A stretch of DNA of 64,000 bases, from positions 186,001-250,000 of the forward strand of contig NZ_MCNV01000003.1 in the NCBI RefSeq assembly GCF_001718195.1, written 5' to 3'. A model generated the notes under the pieces. The model ran no database searches. It was not told the origin of the DNA and worked only from the letters and a program-made list of their open reading frames with translations. The DNA is from Paraburkholderia nodosa. GTDB taxonomy: Bacteria; Pseudomonadota; Gammaproteobacteria; Burkholderiales; Burkholderiaceae. Shown here in pieces: positions 35,412-44,828 of this stretch. Both the position numbers and the translations under genes were made by a program. Numbering within the stretch: the stretch's first letter is position 1; every line of letters starts with the position of its first letter.

Positions 35412-36989
35412 ATGAAGCGCACCCTCATAGCAGCGGCAGTTCTTGCGTCGGCGGTAGGCTCCGCTCACGCGGCAAATTCGGCGTATCTCTTCAACGCCAC
35501 AGGCGTCACGCAATACGTAGGCATCGAAGGCTTTGTCGCGCTGTTCGGCTGCGTCTCGGTTTCGAGCACCGCCGGCGCCGTCATCAACAACAACCAGACC
35601 ACCGGTGGCGGCACGCTGCTTCCGCAAGCGCAAAGCTACAACAGCGGCAAGATCACCACGGCAGTGAACAACACCACGTGGAGCGTGACGGGCACGGGCA
35701 GCAATTCCTTCTCGAAGTCCTCGAGCTCGAGCGAGTCGAGCAGCTCGTCGTCGTCGAGCAGTTCGTCGCATTCGCATCAAGTGAATGCGTCGAACTCGAA
35801 GAGCTCGTCGAGCAACTCGAGCTTCAGCAAGACCTTCAACGCAAGCGCGAGCGCCGACTATCACGTCGCGACCGACAATGGCAGCACACATGACCACACG
35901 ACTGCCAGCACCTATAGCGACACGGGCAGCGCGGCCCTTGGCACGAGCTACAGCAGCGTAGGCAACAACACGTCGACGAAGTCGCAGAGCGGCAATGGCA
36001 GCCTCCAGGCCAACGCATCGTGGTCGCACACCGGCAACCACCGGAACGGCTCGGCCGGCATCGACCTCACTGGCTCGGAAAGCACGTCGCACACCACGAC
36101 CAACTCGCACAACAACAGCGACACGACGAACGTCGGCGCGGCCTGGTCCGTGAACAACAACAAGAATACGAGCAACAGCTCGACGACCGCCAATACGGCT
36201 CATGCTGACGGCACGGCCAGCGCCGCGCTTTCGACGAGCGTGAACGGCACGAGCGAAAAGTCGAAGAACTCGTCGAGCACGTACGCATCCATGTACAGCT
36301 CGTCGAGCTCCAGCTCGGATTCGCATAGCCACTCGTCGTCGCGCAGCTCGAGCTCGAGCAAGAGCTGGGGCTACAACGTGAGCGACTCGCTCAACACCGT
36401 CGACGAGCACACCACCGGCTCCGTTACGCAGCATATCAACACACAACAGGCGGGCACGCTCGACGCCAATACCGGCAACGGCGCAGCAACCGGCGTGACG
36501 GGCAACCTCGGCGTGAACATCGCTGAAGGCATCAACAACGCGCAAAGCAACGACGTCGCGCTCGCTTCCGTCGACATGGGCAACGTGTTCGGCAACGCGC
36601 AGATCTTCAACACGCAGGCGTCCAGCGGTAGCGCCCACGTGAAGAACTTCAACCTGAACGCGTCTGTCGGCGACGGCTCTCTCGCCAACGTATCGGGCAA
36701 CGTCGGCGTGAACGTCGCATCCGGCATCGGCAACGCGCAGAACAACAGTCTTGCGGGCTCGGTGACGACGGCAACCCCGGGTGCCTACTCGACGGTTGCG
36801 ATGGTCGCGACGGATAACAGCTCGCAGAACGCCAACATGTCGGCAGTCGGCCAGTTCCAGGGTACGGCCAGCCTCGGCGCCAATACGCTCACCGGCGCGC
36901 AAGGCAACATCGGCGTGAACATTGCCGGCGGCATCGGCAACCTGCAGCACAACGGCATGGCAATCGCCGCGATGAACAACGGCCACTAA
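35412..36989 (+). CDS. FapC-like major amyloid subunit, Ser-rich
   Basis: A 525-residue exported protein (signal peptide 1-20). An N-terminal conserved stretch has NATGVTQYVGIEGFVALFGC. Residues about 98-320 are very rich in Ser, Asn, Thr, His and Gly, with polyserine runs and few hydrophobics. The C-terminal third has three repeats near 364, 429 and 498: GNLGVNIAEGINNAQSN, GNVGVNVASGIGNAQNN and GNIGVNIAGGIGNLQHN, spaced 65-69 residues. This is the Fap amyloid repeat motif. One Cys (in FGC) is unusual, since known FapC keeps a CxxC near its C-terminus. GGAG precedes the ATG. It is the largest repeat protein and the likely main fibre subunit. Confidence 0.8.
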   Translation: MKRTLIAAAVLASAVGSAHAANSAYLFNATGVTQYVGIEGFVALFGCVSVSSTAGAVINNNQTTGGGTLLPQAQSYNSGKITTAVNNTTWSVTGTGSNSFSKSSSSSESSSSSSSSSSSHSHQVNASNSKSSSSNSSFSKTFNASASADYHVATDNGSTHDHTTASTYSDTGSAALGTSYSSVGNNTSTKSQSGNGSLQANASWSHTGNHRNGSAGIDLTGSESTSHTTTNSHNNSDTTNVGAAWSVNNNKNTSNSSTTANTAHADGTASAALSTSVNGTSEKSKNSSSTYASMYSSSSSSSDSHSHSSSRSSSSSKSWGYNVSDSLNTVDEHTTGSVTQHINTQQAGTLDANTGNGAATGVTGNLGVNIAEGINNAQSNDVALASVDMGNVFGNAQIFNTQASSGSAHVKNFNLNASVGDGSLANVSGNVGVNVASGIGNAQNNSLAGSVTTATPGAYSTVAMVATDNSSQNANMSAVGQFQGTASLGANTLTGAQGNIGVNIAGGIGNLQHNGMAIAAMNNGH

Positions 36990-37049
36990 GCACGGTTGGC
37001 AGCACTGCAGGAACTGGGCTCGCCCCAGGCAGAAAACGCAGCAAGCAAC

Positions 37050-37081
37050 GCGCGCCGGCTGTCCCACCGCAGCCGGCGCGC
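37050..37081 (+). other. Perfect 12-bp hairpin between the major-subunit and protease genes
   Basis: GCGCGCCGGCTG and CAGCCGGCGCGC pair over 12 bp around the loop TCCCACCG, in the 115-bp gap after the FapC-like gene. With no T run it is probably an mRNA-protecting or attenuating structure that separates expression of the abundant subunit from that of the later genes. Confidence 0.6.
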
Positions 37082-37104
37082 ATACCAGAAGGCAGGAGAC
37101 CACC

Positions 37105-37827
37105 ATGTCCGGGCCCGTATCGACCCCGGCATCAAGGATGTTTGTCGTCGCGCTGACGCTCTCGGCCAGCGCAGCCCTTGTGCCTGTGCATGCGCAGCAG
37201 TCGACGCTCGACGCGACCCACCTCGTCGGCGTGCCGGTGAAGCTGCCGCTCCACTCGATGCGGGACCTGCGCTATCGCAGCATCGTCAGCCAGCAGTACG
37301 ACTACAGCTGCGGCGCCGCCGCACTCGCCACACTGCTCAAGTATGGCTACGGCATCGACATCCCCGAACCTGAGCTGATCCGCCAGATGATGGTGTTCTC
37401 CACGCCCGAGGTGGTCGTCAAGAACGGCTTCTCCATGCTCGACATGAAGAAGTTCGTCGAGACGATCGGCTTGCGCGGCCGCGGTTTTCGCGTCAATACC
37501 GACGCGCTCTACCACCTGCAGATTCCCGTGCTGGTGCTCATGAACATCGATGGCTATGAGCACTTCGTGATCGTCAAGCACGCCGAGAACGGCCGCATCT
37601 TCATTGCGGACCCCGCGCTCGGCAACCGGATCGTCGCCGAAGACGACTTCGCCAAAACATGGAACGGCCTCGTCTTCGCGGTGCTCGGCAAACCGTTCCT
37701 GGAGGACTCTCCGCTGTTGCAGAACAACGAGTCGCTCGCGCTCAAGCTGCGTGAACAAGCCTTGCTCAATGGCACCGCGGCGACTCCCTTCTTCGAGTAC
37801 GGCCTCGATAAGGCCGTCATGTTCTGA
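37105..37827 (+). CDS. FapD-like C39 family peptidase
   Basis: A 240-residue exported peptidase (signal peptide 1-30, ending VHA). The C39 fold is shown by VSQQYDYSCGAAALATLLKYGYG, with catalytic Cys69 and the oxyanion Gln63 six residues before it, His153 in YEHFVIVKH and Asp169 in IADPALGNR. All catalytic residues are present. In Pseudomonas, FapD is the C39-like component of the Fap operon and is needed for fibre secretion. AGGAG with 6-bp spacing precedes the ATG. A likely substrate is the double-glycine-like protein at 33590. Confidence 0.88.
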   Translation: MSGPVSTPASRMFVVALTLSASAALVPVHAQQSTLDATHLVGVPVKLPLHSMRDLRYRSIVSQQYDYSCGAAALATLLKYGYGIDIPEPELIRQMMVFSTPEVVVKNGFSMLDMKKFVETIGLRGRGFRVNTDALYHLQIPVLVLMNIDGYEHFVIVKHAENGRIFIADPALGNRIVAEDDFAKTWNGLVFAVLGKPFLEDSPLLQNNESLALKLREQALLNGTAATPFFEYGLDKAVMF

Positions 37828-37840
37828 AGTCCGAAGAATC

Positions 37841-38686
37841 ATGAAACGCAACCTCTCACAGTGTGGCATCGCGGCAGCCGTCTGCGCGCTCGCCTGCGCT
37901 TTTTCGAGCGGTGCGCTAGCGGCTGAAGGCATCGGCTTGCCGCAACCGGTGCCGGCGTTTCTCGCGAACGCCGACGGACAGGCGCAAGGCATCCGCTGCG
38001 AAGCCGTCGGCGACGACGTGCTCGCGCATCAGACCGGCAAATATGCCGGCAGCGACATGATTTCCGGGTTCGTTCTGAACCTGCTTTCTCAATGGCAATT
38101 GCCAAACGGCGCGACCGCAGTCGCGCAAGGCGCGCTCGCGGTCGCCCAGAACGCGGCCAACCAGGTGAGCGCGCAGGTGAAGACCTATGCAACCGTGATC
38201 GACCCGACGCAGGGCGGGGCCACGGGCGCAAACAGCGGCGCAAACCCGAACGCGACGGCCACCGGCGGCCAGAACGTCTCGGTCAACGGCGTCTCGCAGA
38301 TCACCCAGGTGGCCGGCAACGGCAATACGGGCGCCAATGCCGCCACCATCTCCTATGACAACAACGCGCCGCACCTCGCGAATCTGCCTGGCGCCGCCAA
38401 CCAGTCGAGCGCGTCGGCATCGAACGCGACCGGCAGCATAAGAGCGGGCATCTCGTTCGGCAGTAACGGCGTCAACGTGACGCTGCAGACGCCGGCGGGC
38501 ATCGCCACGCAGAACATCGTGCCGGGCAACATGCAGCAAGCCGGCGCGATCGCCCAGTTACTCCAGGTCGCAGGCAACAACCAGCAGGTCGCCAACCAGT
38601 TGCAACTGAGTCTGCAGACGCAGCAGATGACGTCGCAAATGATCCGGCAGACCGGCGTATTACAGGCTCTGCGAAATCTCCACTAA
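37841..38686 (+). CDS. FapE-like exported protein
   Basis: A 281-residue exported protein (signal peptide 1-28, ending ALA). The N-terminal part has RCEAVGDDVLAHQTGKYAGSDMISGFVLNLLSQWQLPNGATAVAQGALAV. The middle has one Fap-type unit, GQNVSVNGVSQITQVAGNGNTGANAATISYDNNA, and the C-terminal 70 residues are Gln/Asn rich and probably helical (IAQLLQVAGNNQQVANQLQLSLQTQQMTSQMIRQ). Position after fapD and before fapF, plus the single repeat, match FapE, a minor fibre component. It starts 13 bp after the peptidase stop. Confidence 0.72.
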   Translation: MKRNLSQCGIAAAVCALACAFSSGALAAEGIGLPQPVPAFLANADGQAQGIRCEAVGDDVLAHQTGKYAGSDMISGFVLNLLSQWQLPNGATAVAQGALAVAQNAANQVSAQVKTYATVIDPTQGGATGANSGANPNATATGGQNVSVNGVSQITQVAGNGNTGANAATISYDNNAPHLANLPGAANQSSASASNATGSIRAGISFGSNGVNVTLQTPAGIATQNIVPGNMQQAGAIAQLLQVAGNNQQVANQLQLSLQTQQMTSQMIRQTGVLQALRNLH

Positions 38687-38841
38687 CCGAGGGCCTACAC
38701 GAGACGTGCCAGTCAAGGAGACCACCACGCGGGCAAGGACCCGCGCGAGAAGCAGCACTTTGAATGAGGAGCATCGACGTGCGCGGGCGTGGAACCAGGG
38801 GGTTCCGCCGGGCGCCCGCATTCGATCCCGGGGGAAGAACA

Positions 38842-40344
38842 ATGAAGATGATGTCCAGGGCGGCCGCGCCACACGTGTCGCTGGCCGCCATTCCAGCAGC
38901 CGTTTTACTATTCGCGCTCTCGCAATCCGCCCACGCGCAGGCGCTACAAAGCCAGTCGATCGAGGACCGCCTGAATACGCTCATGCGCGTCGTCGACGAG
39001 CAGCAGAGGCAAATCCAGTCGCTGGAGCGCCAGGTGACGAACCTCGAAATGGCGCAACGCGGCCGCGGCATGCCGGGCGCGGGCGCGCCTGACGCCGCGT
39101 CCTACTCGACGGTCGCGGAACAGCCGGGCGCAGACGGTCTGCCTGTGCCCCTGCCGCCGCTCGCCCAGGCGCTGCCGGGCGCGACGGCGCCGGGTTCGCT
39201 CACCGGCACGGCCACGGGCGTGCCGGTGAACCCGCCCTCGCCCGACGCGGGCGCGACCAATGGTGCGACCGGCACTTCGGCCGCGAGCGGGCCGCAGCAG
39301 GGCGCGCCCGTTGGTATCAACCCGGGCGTCAATCCCAACACCGGCAGCCCGACCGTGGGTGAGACGCAAAAGAGCGCCGAGCCGTCGCGCACGCAAGCCG
39401 AAGAGGCGGTCGTGCAGCGCGAGCACGCGCCGCTCTTCGACCACAAGCTGACGTTGGACTGGGGCATCAGCGACAGTTACTACGATCGGCGCCAGCTCCA
39501 GCTTTCAGGCTTTCTTGCACTCGACGCGATCTTTCTCGGCAACATCAATCTGGGGCAGACCAAGTCGCACACGATCACGGCCGACCTCGACACGCGCTAC
39601 GGCCTCACGGACCGCATGAGCATCGATGTGGACGTGCCTTACGTCTACCGGCACAGCACCTTCATCGTGGGTGGCGCGGGCGGCTCGGCCAGCACGCTCA
39701 CGGATGCATCGGTCAATTCGAACGCCATCGGCGACGTGAACTTCGGGATCTACTACCAGTTCCTGAAGGAAACCAACAGCATTCCCGACGTGGTCGGCAG
39801 CCTGCGCGTGAAAACGGCGACCGGCACCTCGCCGTTCGGCATCAAGGTTCAGCAGATCACGCCCGACAACACCAATCTCGTCGCTCCCAGCAAGCTGCCT
39901 ACAGGCACGGGCTTCTGGAACGTCACGGCCGGCATCTCGGTGCTGAAGACCTACGACCCCGTGGTGCTGTTCGGCAGCTTCTCATACACGTACAACATCT
40001 CACGCTCGTTCGCCGACATCTCCTCGGTGATCGGGCAGACCGAGCCTGCCGAAGTGAAGCTCGGCGACATCATCCAGTTCGGCGGCGGCGTAGCGCTCGC
40101 CTTCTCGGACAAGGACTCGGCAAGCATTTCGTACACCATGGCCATCGAGCCGCAGTCGAAGACCAAGTCGCCGGGCGGCACCTGGACCGGCGTGCCGGGC
40201 AGCCAGACGACCGCCTCGGTGCTCAACTTCGGCCTGAATCACGTGGTGAACAAGCACCTGACGATCAACGGCGCGGTGTCCGTCGGGCTCACGCCCGATG
40301 CACCGAACTTCGTCGTCGGCGTGCGATTCCCTTACACCTTCTGA
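38842..40344 (+). CDS. FapF-like outer-membrane secretion barrel
   Basis: A 500-residue outer-membrane protein. A signal peptide (1-33, ending AHA) is followed by a coiled coil (38-72: SIEDRLNTLMRVVDEQQRQIQSLERQV), a Gly/Pro/Ala/Thr-rich linker, and a C-terminal beta-barrel of roughly 270 residues that starts near LTLDWGISDSYYDRRQ and ends in Phe (VRFPYTF), the outer-membrane insertion signal. The order coiled coil, linker, barrel is that of FapF, the trimeric pore that exports Fap subunits. GGGGGAAGA lies before the ATG at 38842, whose in-frame extension upstream is unlikely. It is the last gene of the operon. Confidence 0.82.
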   Translation: MKMMSRAAAPHVSLAAIPAAVLLFALSQSAHAQALQSQSIEDRLNTLMRVVDEQQRQIQSLERQVTNLEMAQRGRGMPGAGAPDAASYSTVAEQPGADGLPVPLPPLAQALPGATAPGSLTGTATGVPVNPPSPDAGATNGATGTSAASGPQQGAPVGINPGVNPNTGSPTVGETQKSAEPSRTQAEEAVVQREHAPLFDHKLTLDWGISDSYYDRRQLQLSGFLALDAIFLGNINLGQTKSHTITADLDTRYGLTDRMSIDVDVPYVYRHSTFIVGGAGGSASTLTDASVNSNAIGDVNFGIYYQFLKETNSIPDVVGSLRVKTATGTSPFGIKVQQITPDNTNLVAPSKLPTGTGFWNVTAGISVLKTYDPVVLFGSFSYTYNISRSFADISSVIGQTEPAEVKLGDIIQFGGGVALAFSDKDSASISYTMAIEPQSKTKSPGGTWTGVPGSQTTASVLNFGLNHVVNKHLTINGAVSVGLTPDAPNFVVGVRFPYTF

Positions 40345-40348
40345 TCAC

Positions 40349-41887
40349 ATGAGGCCGATCGTGCGCGAATCCTCACATCTGGGCGCCACTGTGACACCAC
40401 TCGCCGGAGCCGGGCAGCGTCTCGCCGTGGGCGGGCCGCCGCTTGCCGAAGATGTCCCCGACGTGGGCCGCGCGCGCGATGCGAAGCCCGAGGCGGGCAT
40501 CGAGCGCACCCTGCTGTATGTCGCGCGTACGCCCGACCCGCTGCTGTGTGCCTACCTCAAGAGCCGTGGCTGGGAAATCTCGACCGCGCGCACGGTGCAC
40601 GAGGCCTCGCGCCTCGTGAAGCCGGAGGCGGCCTACGCCGGCATCATCGATCTCACGGGTTTCGCGCCGCGCGAGTTCGCGGGCCTCGAGACGATTCTGC
40701 GGCTGCAGCAGGTGGGATGGATCGCGCTCACCGACGATACGCGCCTCACCGACGCCGAAGTGCGGCGCTTGATCCGCCACTATTGCTTCGACTACGTGCA
40801 CGTGCCGGTCGCGCATGCGACGCTCGACTACCTCGTGGGCCACGCGTTCGGCATGGTGTCGCTGTGCGATCTCGACACGCCGGCCGCCGCCGCGAGCCAG
40901 GACGATGACGAGATGGTCGGCACCTGCGAAGCGATGCAGCAGCTCTTTCGCACGATCCGCAAGGTGGCCAACACCGATGCCACCGTATTCATCTCGGGCG
41001 AATCGGGCACCGGCAAGGAACTCACGGCGCTCGCGATCCACGAGCGCTCCGCGCGGCGCAAGGCGACCTTCGTGCCGATCAACTGCGGCGCGATCCCGCA
41101 CCATCTTCTGCAATCCGAATTGTTCGGCTACGAGCGCGGTGCGTTCACGGGCGCAAACCAGCGCAAGATCGGGCGCGTCGAATCGGCCAACGGCGGGACA
41201 CTCTTTCTCGACGAAATCGGCGACCTGCCGCTGGAAAGCCAGGCAAGCCTGCTGCGCTTTTTGCAGGAAGGCAAGATCGAGCGGCTGGGCGGCCGCGAGC
41301 AGATTCCCGTGGACGTGCGCATCATTTCGGCCACGCACGTCGATCTCGAGGCGGCGATGCGCGACGGACGCTTTCGCGCCGACCTCTTTCACCGCCTGTG
41401 CGTGCTGCGCGTGGACGAGCCGCCGCTGCGCGCGCGCGGCAAGGACATCGAAATTCTCGCGCATCACGTGCTGCACAAGTTCAAGCAGGACAGCGCGCGC
41501 CGCATCCGCGGCTTCACGCCAGACGCCATCGAGGCCCTGTACAACTACAACTGGCCTGGCAATGTACGCGAGCTCATCAACCGCGTGCGCCGCGCGATCG
41601 TGATGGCCGAAAGCAAGCTGATCTCGGCGGAGGATCTCGATCTCGCGCACTTCACCGCGCAGCAGACGGTCACGCTCGCGCAGGCGCGCGAGGCCGCGGA
41701 GCGGCGCGCGATCGAGGCGGCGCTGCTGCGGCACCGGCACCGGCTCACGGAAGCCGCTGCCGACCTAGGCATCTCGCGCGTGACGCTTTACCGGCTGATG
41801 GGCACGCACGGCCTGCGCGACGAAAAAACGTTCTTTGGCGGCGATGCGGAAAACCAGGCGGAATTGCCGCCCGACGGGCAGGACTGA
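40349..41887 (+). CDS. VpsR-like sigma-54 enhancer-binding protein (second of two)
   Basis: A 512-residue paralogue of the regulator at 31657, with the same domains: a degenerate receiver (D101 in GIIDLTGF; acidic pair and Lys missing), AAA+ with Walker A GESGTGKE (217-224), GAFTGA (263-268) and LFLDEIGD, and a Fis-type HTH at the end (AAADLGISRVTLYRLM). It has about 50 extra residues at the N-terminus, so the true start may lie downstream of ATG 40349. It begins 4 bp after the FapF-like stop and probably shares its transcript, giving positive feedback if it activates the operon. Confidence 0.9.
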   Translation: MRPIVRESSHLGATVTPLAGAGQRLAVGGPPLAEDVPDVGRARDAKPEAGIERTLLYVARTPDPLLCAYLKSRGWEISTARTVHEASRLVKPEAAYAGIIDLTGFAPREFAGLETILRLQQVGWIALTDDTRLTDAEVRRLIRHYCFDYVHVPVAHATLDYLVGHAFGMVSLCDLDTPAAAASQDDDEMVGTCEAMQQLFRTIRKVANTDATVFISGESGTGKELTALAIHERSARRKATFVPINCGAIPHHLLQSELFGYERGAFTGANQRKIGRVESANGGTLFLDEIGDLPLESQASLLRFLQEGKIERLGGREQIPVDVRIISATHVDLEAAMRDGRFRADLFHRLCVLRVDEPPLRARGKDIEILAHHVLHKFKQDSARRIRGFTPDAIEALYNYNWPGNVRELINRVRRAIVMAESKLISAEDLDLAHFTAQQTVTLAQAREAAERRAIEAALLRHRHRLTEAAADLGISRVTLYRLMGTHGLRDEKTFFGGDAENQAELPPDGQD

Positions 41888-41983
41888 AAGAGCCGATACC
41901 GCAGGGGAAGCGCGTCGGGGCGCCCGGCGCGCTCGGGTAGAATGACTGCGAACAGCTTACAACCTCGCACCTCTACCCTTTCG

Positions 41984-42481
41984 ATGACGACGCTCACTCT
42001 CATTGTCGCGCGCGCCCGCAACGGCGTGATCGGCCGCGACAACGCGCTGCCCTGGCGGCTCCCCGAAGACCTCGCGTTCTTCAAGCGCACCACGATGGGC
42101 GCGCCCATCATCATGGGCCGCAAAACGCACGAATCGATCGGCCGCGCCTTGCCGGGCCGCCGCAACATCGTCGTGACGCGCGACGCGGGCAAGCGCTTTC
42201 CCGGCTGCGACACCGCCACGAGCCTCGACGAGGCGCTCGCGCTCGCGGCCCAGGACCAGGCGCCCACGGCGTTCCTGATCGGCGGCGCGCAGCTCTACGG
42301 CGAAGGACTCGGGCTTGCGCGCGAGCTCGTCGTGACGGAAATCTCCGCGGACTTCGAGGGCGACGCCACCTTCCCCGCGCCCGACCCCGACGTGTGGCAG
42401 GAAACGTCGCGCGAGTCGCTGCATGCGAATGCACCGAACGACTTCGATTTCGCTTTCGTGCGGTACGTGCGGCGGGATTGA
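41984..42481 (+). CDS. folA: Dihydrofolate reductase FolA
   Basis: Reduces dihydrofolate to tetrahydrofolate with NADPH, restoring folate used by ThyA. The 165-residue product has [32 protein letters not shown] with the catalytic acid of the WRLPED segment, then [10 protein letters not shown] and [14 protein letters not shown] at 41984 gives the canonical N-terminus; an in-frame ATG 14 codons earlier is unlikely. thyA lies 10.6 kb away on the other side of the amyloid-like locus. Confidence 0.95.
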   Translation: MTTLTLIVARARNGVIGRDNALPWRLPEDLAFFKRTTMGAPIIMGRKTHESIGRALPGRRNIVVTRDAGKRFPGCDTATSLDEALALAAQDQAPTAFLIGGAQLYGEGLGLARELVVTEISADFEGDATFPAPDPDVWQETSRESLHANAPNDFDFAFVRYVRRD

Positions 42482-42515
42482 TCGACGGGGGCGCGCAGCG
42501 CGGCACCCAAAAGCA

Positions 42516-42544
42516 AAACGGCACGCCAGGGCGTGCCGTTTTTC
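42516..42544. terminator. Bidirectional terminator between folA and pmbA
   Basis: AAACGGCACGC and GCGTGCCGTTTTT form an 11-bp stem around CAGG, with a T run on the plus strand and TTTTGC on the minus strand. Confidence 0.8.
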
Positions 42545-42576
42545 ATCGAGCCTGTGCAGAAGGCGCTAAAGGGCGC

Positions 42577-43947
42577 TTACTGCCCCGCCACCGTCATCCG
42601 CTCGATCAGCACCGAGCCGGTCTGACGCGTGCCGCGCGCGAGCGTATCCGCGCCCACGGCGACGATGTGGTGGAACATCTCCTGCAGCGTGGAAGCCACC
42701 GTGATTTCTTCCACCGGGTACTGGATCTTGCCGTTCTCCACCCAGAAGCCCGACGCGCCGCGCGAATAGTCGCCCGTCACGAAGTTCACGCCCTGACCCA
42801 TCAGTTCGGTCAGCAACAGGCCCGTGCCGAGCTTTTTCAGCATCTCCTCGAAGTCGTCCTCGGGCTTCGTGAGCGAGCTCTGGAACTGCAGGTTGTGCGA
42901 CCCGCCGGCGTTGCCCGTGGTCTGCATGCCGAGCTTGCGCGCCGAATACGACGACAGGAAATAGCCCTGCACGATGCCGTCCTTCACGACTTCGCGGCGC
43001 TGCGTGCGCACGCCCTCTTCGTCGAACGGCGCGCTGCCGGCCGCGCGCGGCACATGCGGGTCCTCGACGATCTGGATGTGCGGCGCGAACACCGGCTTGC
43101 CGAGGCTGTCGACGAGGAACGACGTCTTGCGATACAGCGCGCCGCCGCTCACAGCCTGCACGAACGCGCCGAGCAGGCCCGCCGCGAGCGGCGCCTCGAA
43201 CAGCACCGGCACCTTGCGCGTGTCGAGGCTGCGCGCGTTCAGGCGTGAAAGCGCACGCTCGGCCGCATAGCGCCCGACGGCTTCGGGGGAGGCCAGTTCG
43301 GCCGCGCTGCGCCGCGAGCTGTACCAGTCGTCGCGCTGCATGTTGCGGCCGACGCCTGCGATAGGCGCACACGAAACGTAGTGGCGCGAGTACGGATAGC
43401 CGTGCATGAAGCCGCCCGAGGTGGCGAGCACGAACTGCGAATGCTGCGCCGACACGCTCGCGCCTTCGGAATTCTTCACGCGCGGGTCGACGGCGAACGC
43501 GGCGTCTTCGGCGCGGCGCGCGATTTCCACGGCCTCGTCGGCGGAGAGATTCCACGGGTGATAGAGGTCGAGGTCGCGCGGCGCTGTTTCGAGCAGATCG
43601 CGCTCGGCGAGGCCCGCGCAGTCGTCGTCGGCGGTGAAGCGCGCGATGTTGTACGCGGCCGCCACCGTGTCCTTGAGCGCCTGCGGCGAAAAGTCCGAGG
43701 TGCTCGCGTTGCCGCGCTTGTTGCCGATATAGACGGTCACGCCGACCATCTTGTCGCGGTTGTGCTCGATCGTCTCGACCTCGCCGCGCCGCACCGAGAC
43801 GGACAAACCGTCGCCTTCGGAAATCTCGGTCGCGGCGTCGCTCGCGCCGAGCGCGCTGGCGTGCCGCAGGATGTCTGACGCGATCTCCTTCAGCTCGTCC
43901 TGGGTGTGGGGGAAAAAGCGTTGCCGGGCTTCGATGTCTGCTGCCAT
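42577..43947 (-). CDS. pmbA: Metalloprotease PmbA (TldE)
   Basis: A 456-residue subunit of the TldD-TldE heterodimeric peptidase that processes microcin B17, degrades CcdA and matures some RiPPs. The family regions [46 protein letters not shown] and [23 protein letters not shown] are present; the catalytic zinc site lies in TldD, not here. tldD is not in the window. It is monocistronic and divergent from yjgA. Confidence 0.94.
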   Translation of the reverse strand: MAADIEARQRFFPHTQDELKEIASDILRHASALGASDAATEISEGDGLSVSVRRGEVETIEHNRDKMVGVTVYIGNKRGNASTSDFSPQALKDTVAAAYNIARFTADDDCAGLAERDLLETAPRDLDLYHPWNLSADEAVEIARRAEDAAFAVDPRVKNSEGASVSAQHSQFVLATSGGFMHGYPYSRHYVSCAPIAGVGRNMQRDDWYSSRRSAAELASPEAVGRYAAERALSRLNARSLDTRKVPVLFEAPLAAGLLGAFVQAVSGGALYRKTSFLVDSLGKPVFAPHIQIVEDPHVPRAAGSAPFDEEGVRTQRREVVKDGIVQGYFLSSYSARKLGMQTTGNAGGSHNLQFQSSLTKPEDDFEEMLKKLGTGLLLTELMGQGVNFVTGDYSRGASGFWVENGKIQYPVEEITVASTLQEMFHHIVAVGADTLARGTRQTGSVLIERMTVAGQ

Positions 43948-44200
43948 TGTCGTTACGGTCCGGTATTGGGCCGGTGCGGCCCGCTGATGTCGTGTTTCGC
44001 TGGTGTCGATTCAGGTGCCTCGGAACGCGCAGCGTTCGCAAAGCGCATCCCGCGATCATAGCAAGGTATGTGAACACGCATCACAGGCGCTTTCGCCGCC
44101 TGGCCCCCGCACCAACCGCCGTACCAACGCCCGCACCCGCATCGGGCCGCCGGCGCCGCTTTCCGCCGACTTCCAGCCCGAGCCGCACGCGCGCGCACGC

Positions 44201-44206
44201 TACAAT
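44201..44206 (+). promoter_or_regulatory. -10 element directly before yjgA
   Basis: TACAAT ends only 7 bp before the ATG at 44214, so transcription would start at or next to the start codon. No Shine-Dalgarno fits in that space; a leaderless transcript is implied. Confidence 0.45.
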
Positions 44207-44213
44207 ACGCCCC

Positions 44214-44828
44214 ATGAAACGCAAAACCCGCATTCAACCGATGAACGACGCTGTCGCCGAACAAGACGACAACGGCTACGATCGCCCGAGCAAATCGCAG
44301 CTCAAGCGCGACATGGAAGCGCTCCAGGAACTCGGCCAGGCCCTCGTGGAACTGCCCAAGGACGCGCTCAAGCGCATGCCGATGACCGAAGACCTCGCAG
44401 ACGCCGTCCACGAGTGCCGCCGCATCACCGACCACGAAGGCCGTCGCCGCCAGCTCCAGTACGTGGGCCGCATGATGCGCGGGCTCACGGAGGCCGAAGT
44501 CGCCGCGCTGCGCACGAAGCTCGACGAGCACCGCGGCGTGAACAGGGCCGCCACGGCGCGCCTGCACTGGATCGAGCGCACGCGCGACAAGCTGCTCGCG
44601 GACGACGCCGCGCTCACCGAATTCATCCGCCAGCACCCCGCCGCCGACCCGCAGGAAGGCCGCACGCTGATCCGCAACGCGCGCCGCGAGCAGGAGCAAG
44701 GCAAGCCGCCCAGGTCCTTCCGCGAGCTGTTCCAGTGGATCAAGGACGCGAGCGCCCAGGGCGCCGGCGAGAGCGAAGACCAGGACGACGAGCGTGCCGA
44801 CGAGGACCGCGAAGATGACGAAGCCTGA
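44214..44828 (+). CDS. Ribosome biogenesis factor YjgA/DarP
   Basis: A 204-residue DUF615 protein: [32 protein letters not shown], the family signature (residues 26-57), plus [18 protein letters not shown] and [20 protein letters not shown]. DarP/YjgA associates with late large ribosomal subunit intermediates. The C-terminus is very acidic. The mog start lies inside its 3' end (14-bp overlap), so the two are coupled. Confidence 0.93.
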   Translation: MKRKTRIQPMNDAVAEQDDNGYDRPSKSQLKRDMEALQELGQALVELPKDALKRMPMTEDLADAVHECRRITDHEGRRRQLQYVGRMMRGLTEAEVAALRTKLDEHRGVNRAATARLHWIERTRDKLLADDAALTEFIRQHPAADPQEGRTLIRNARREQEQGKPPRSFRELFQWIKDASAQGAGESEDQDDERADEDREDDEA

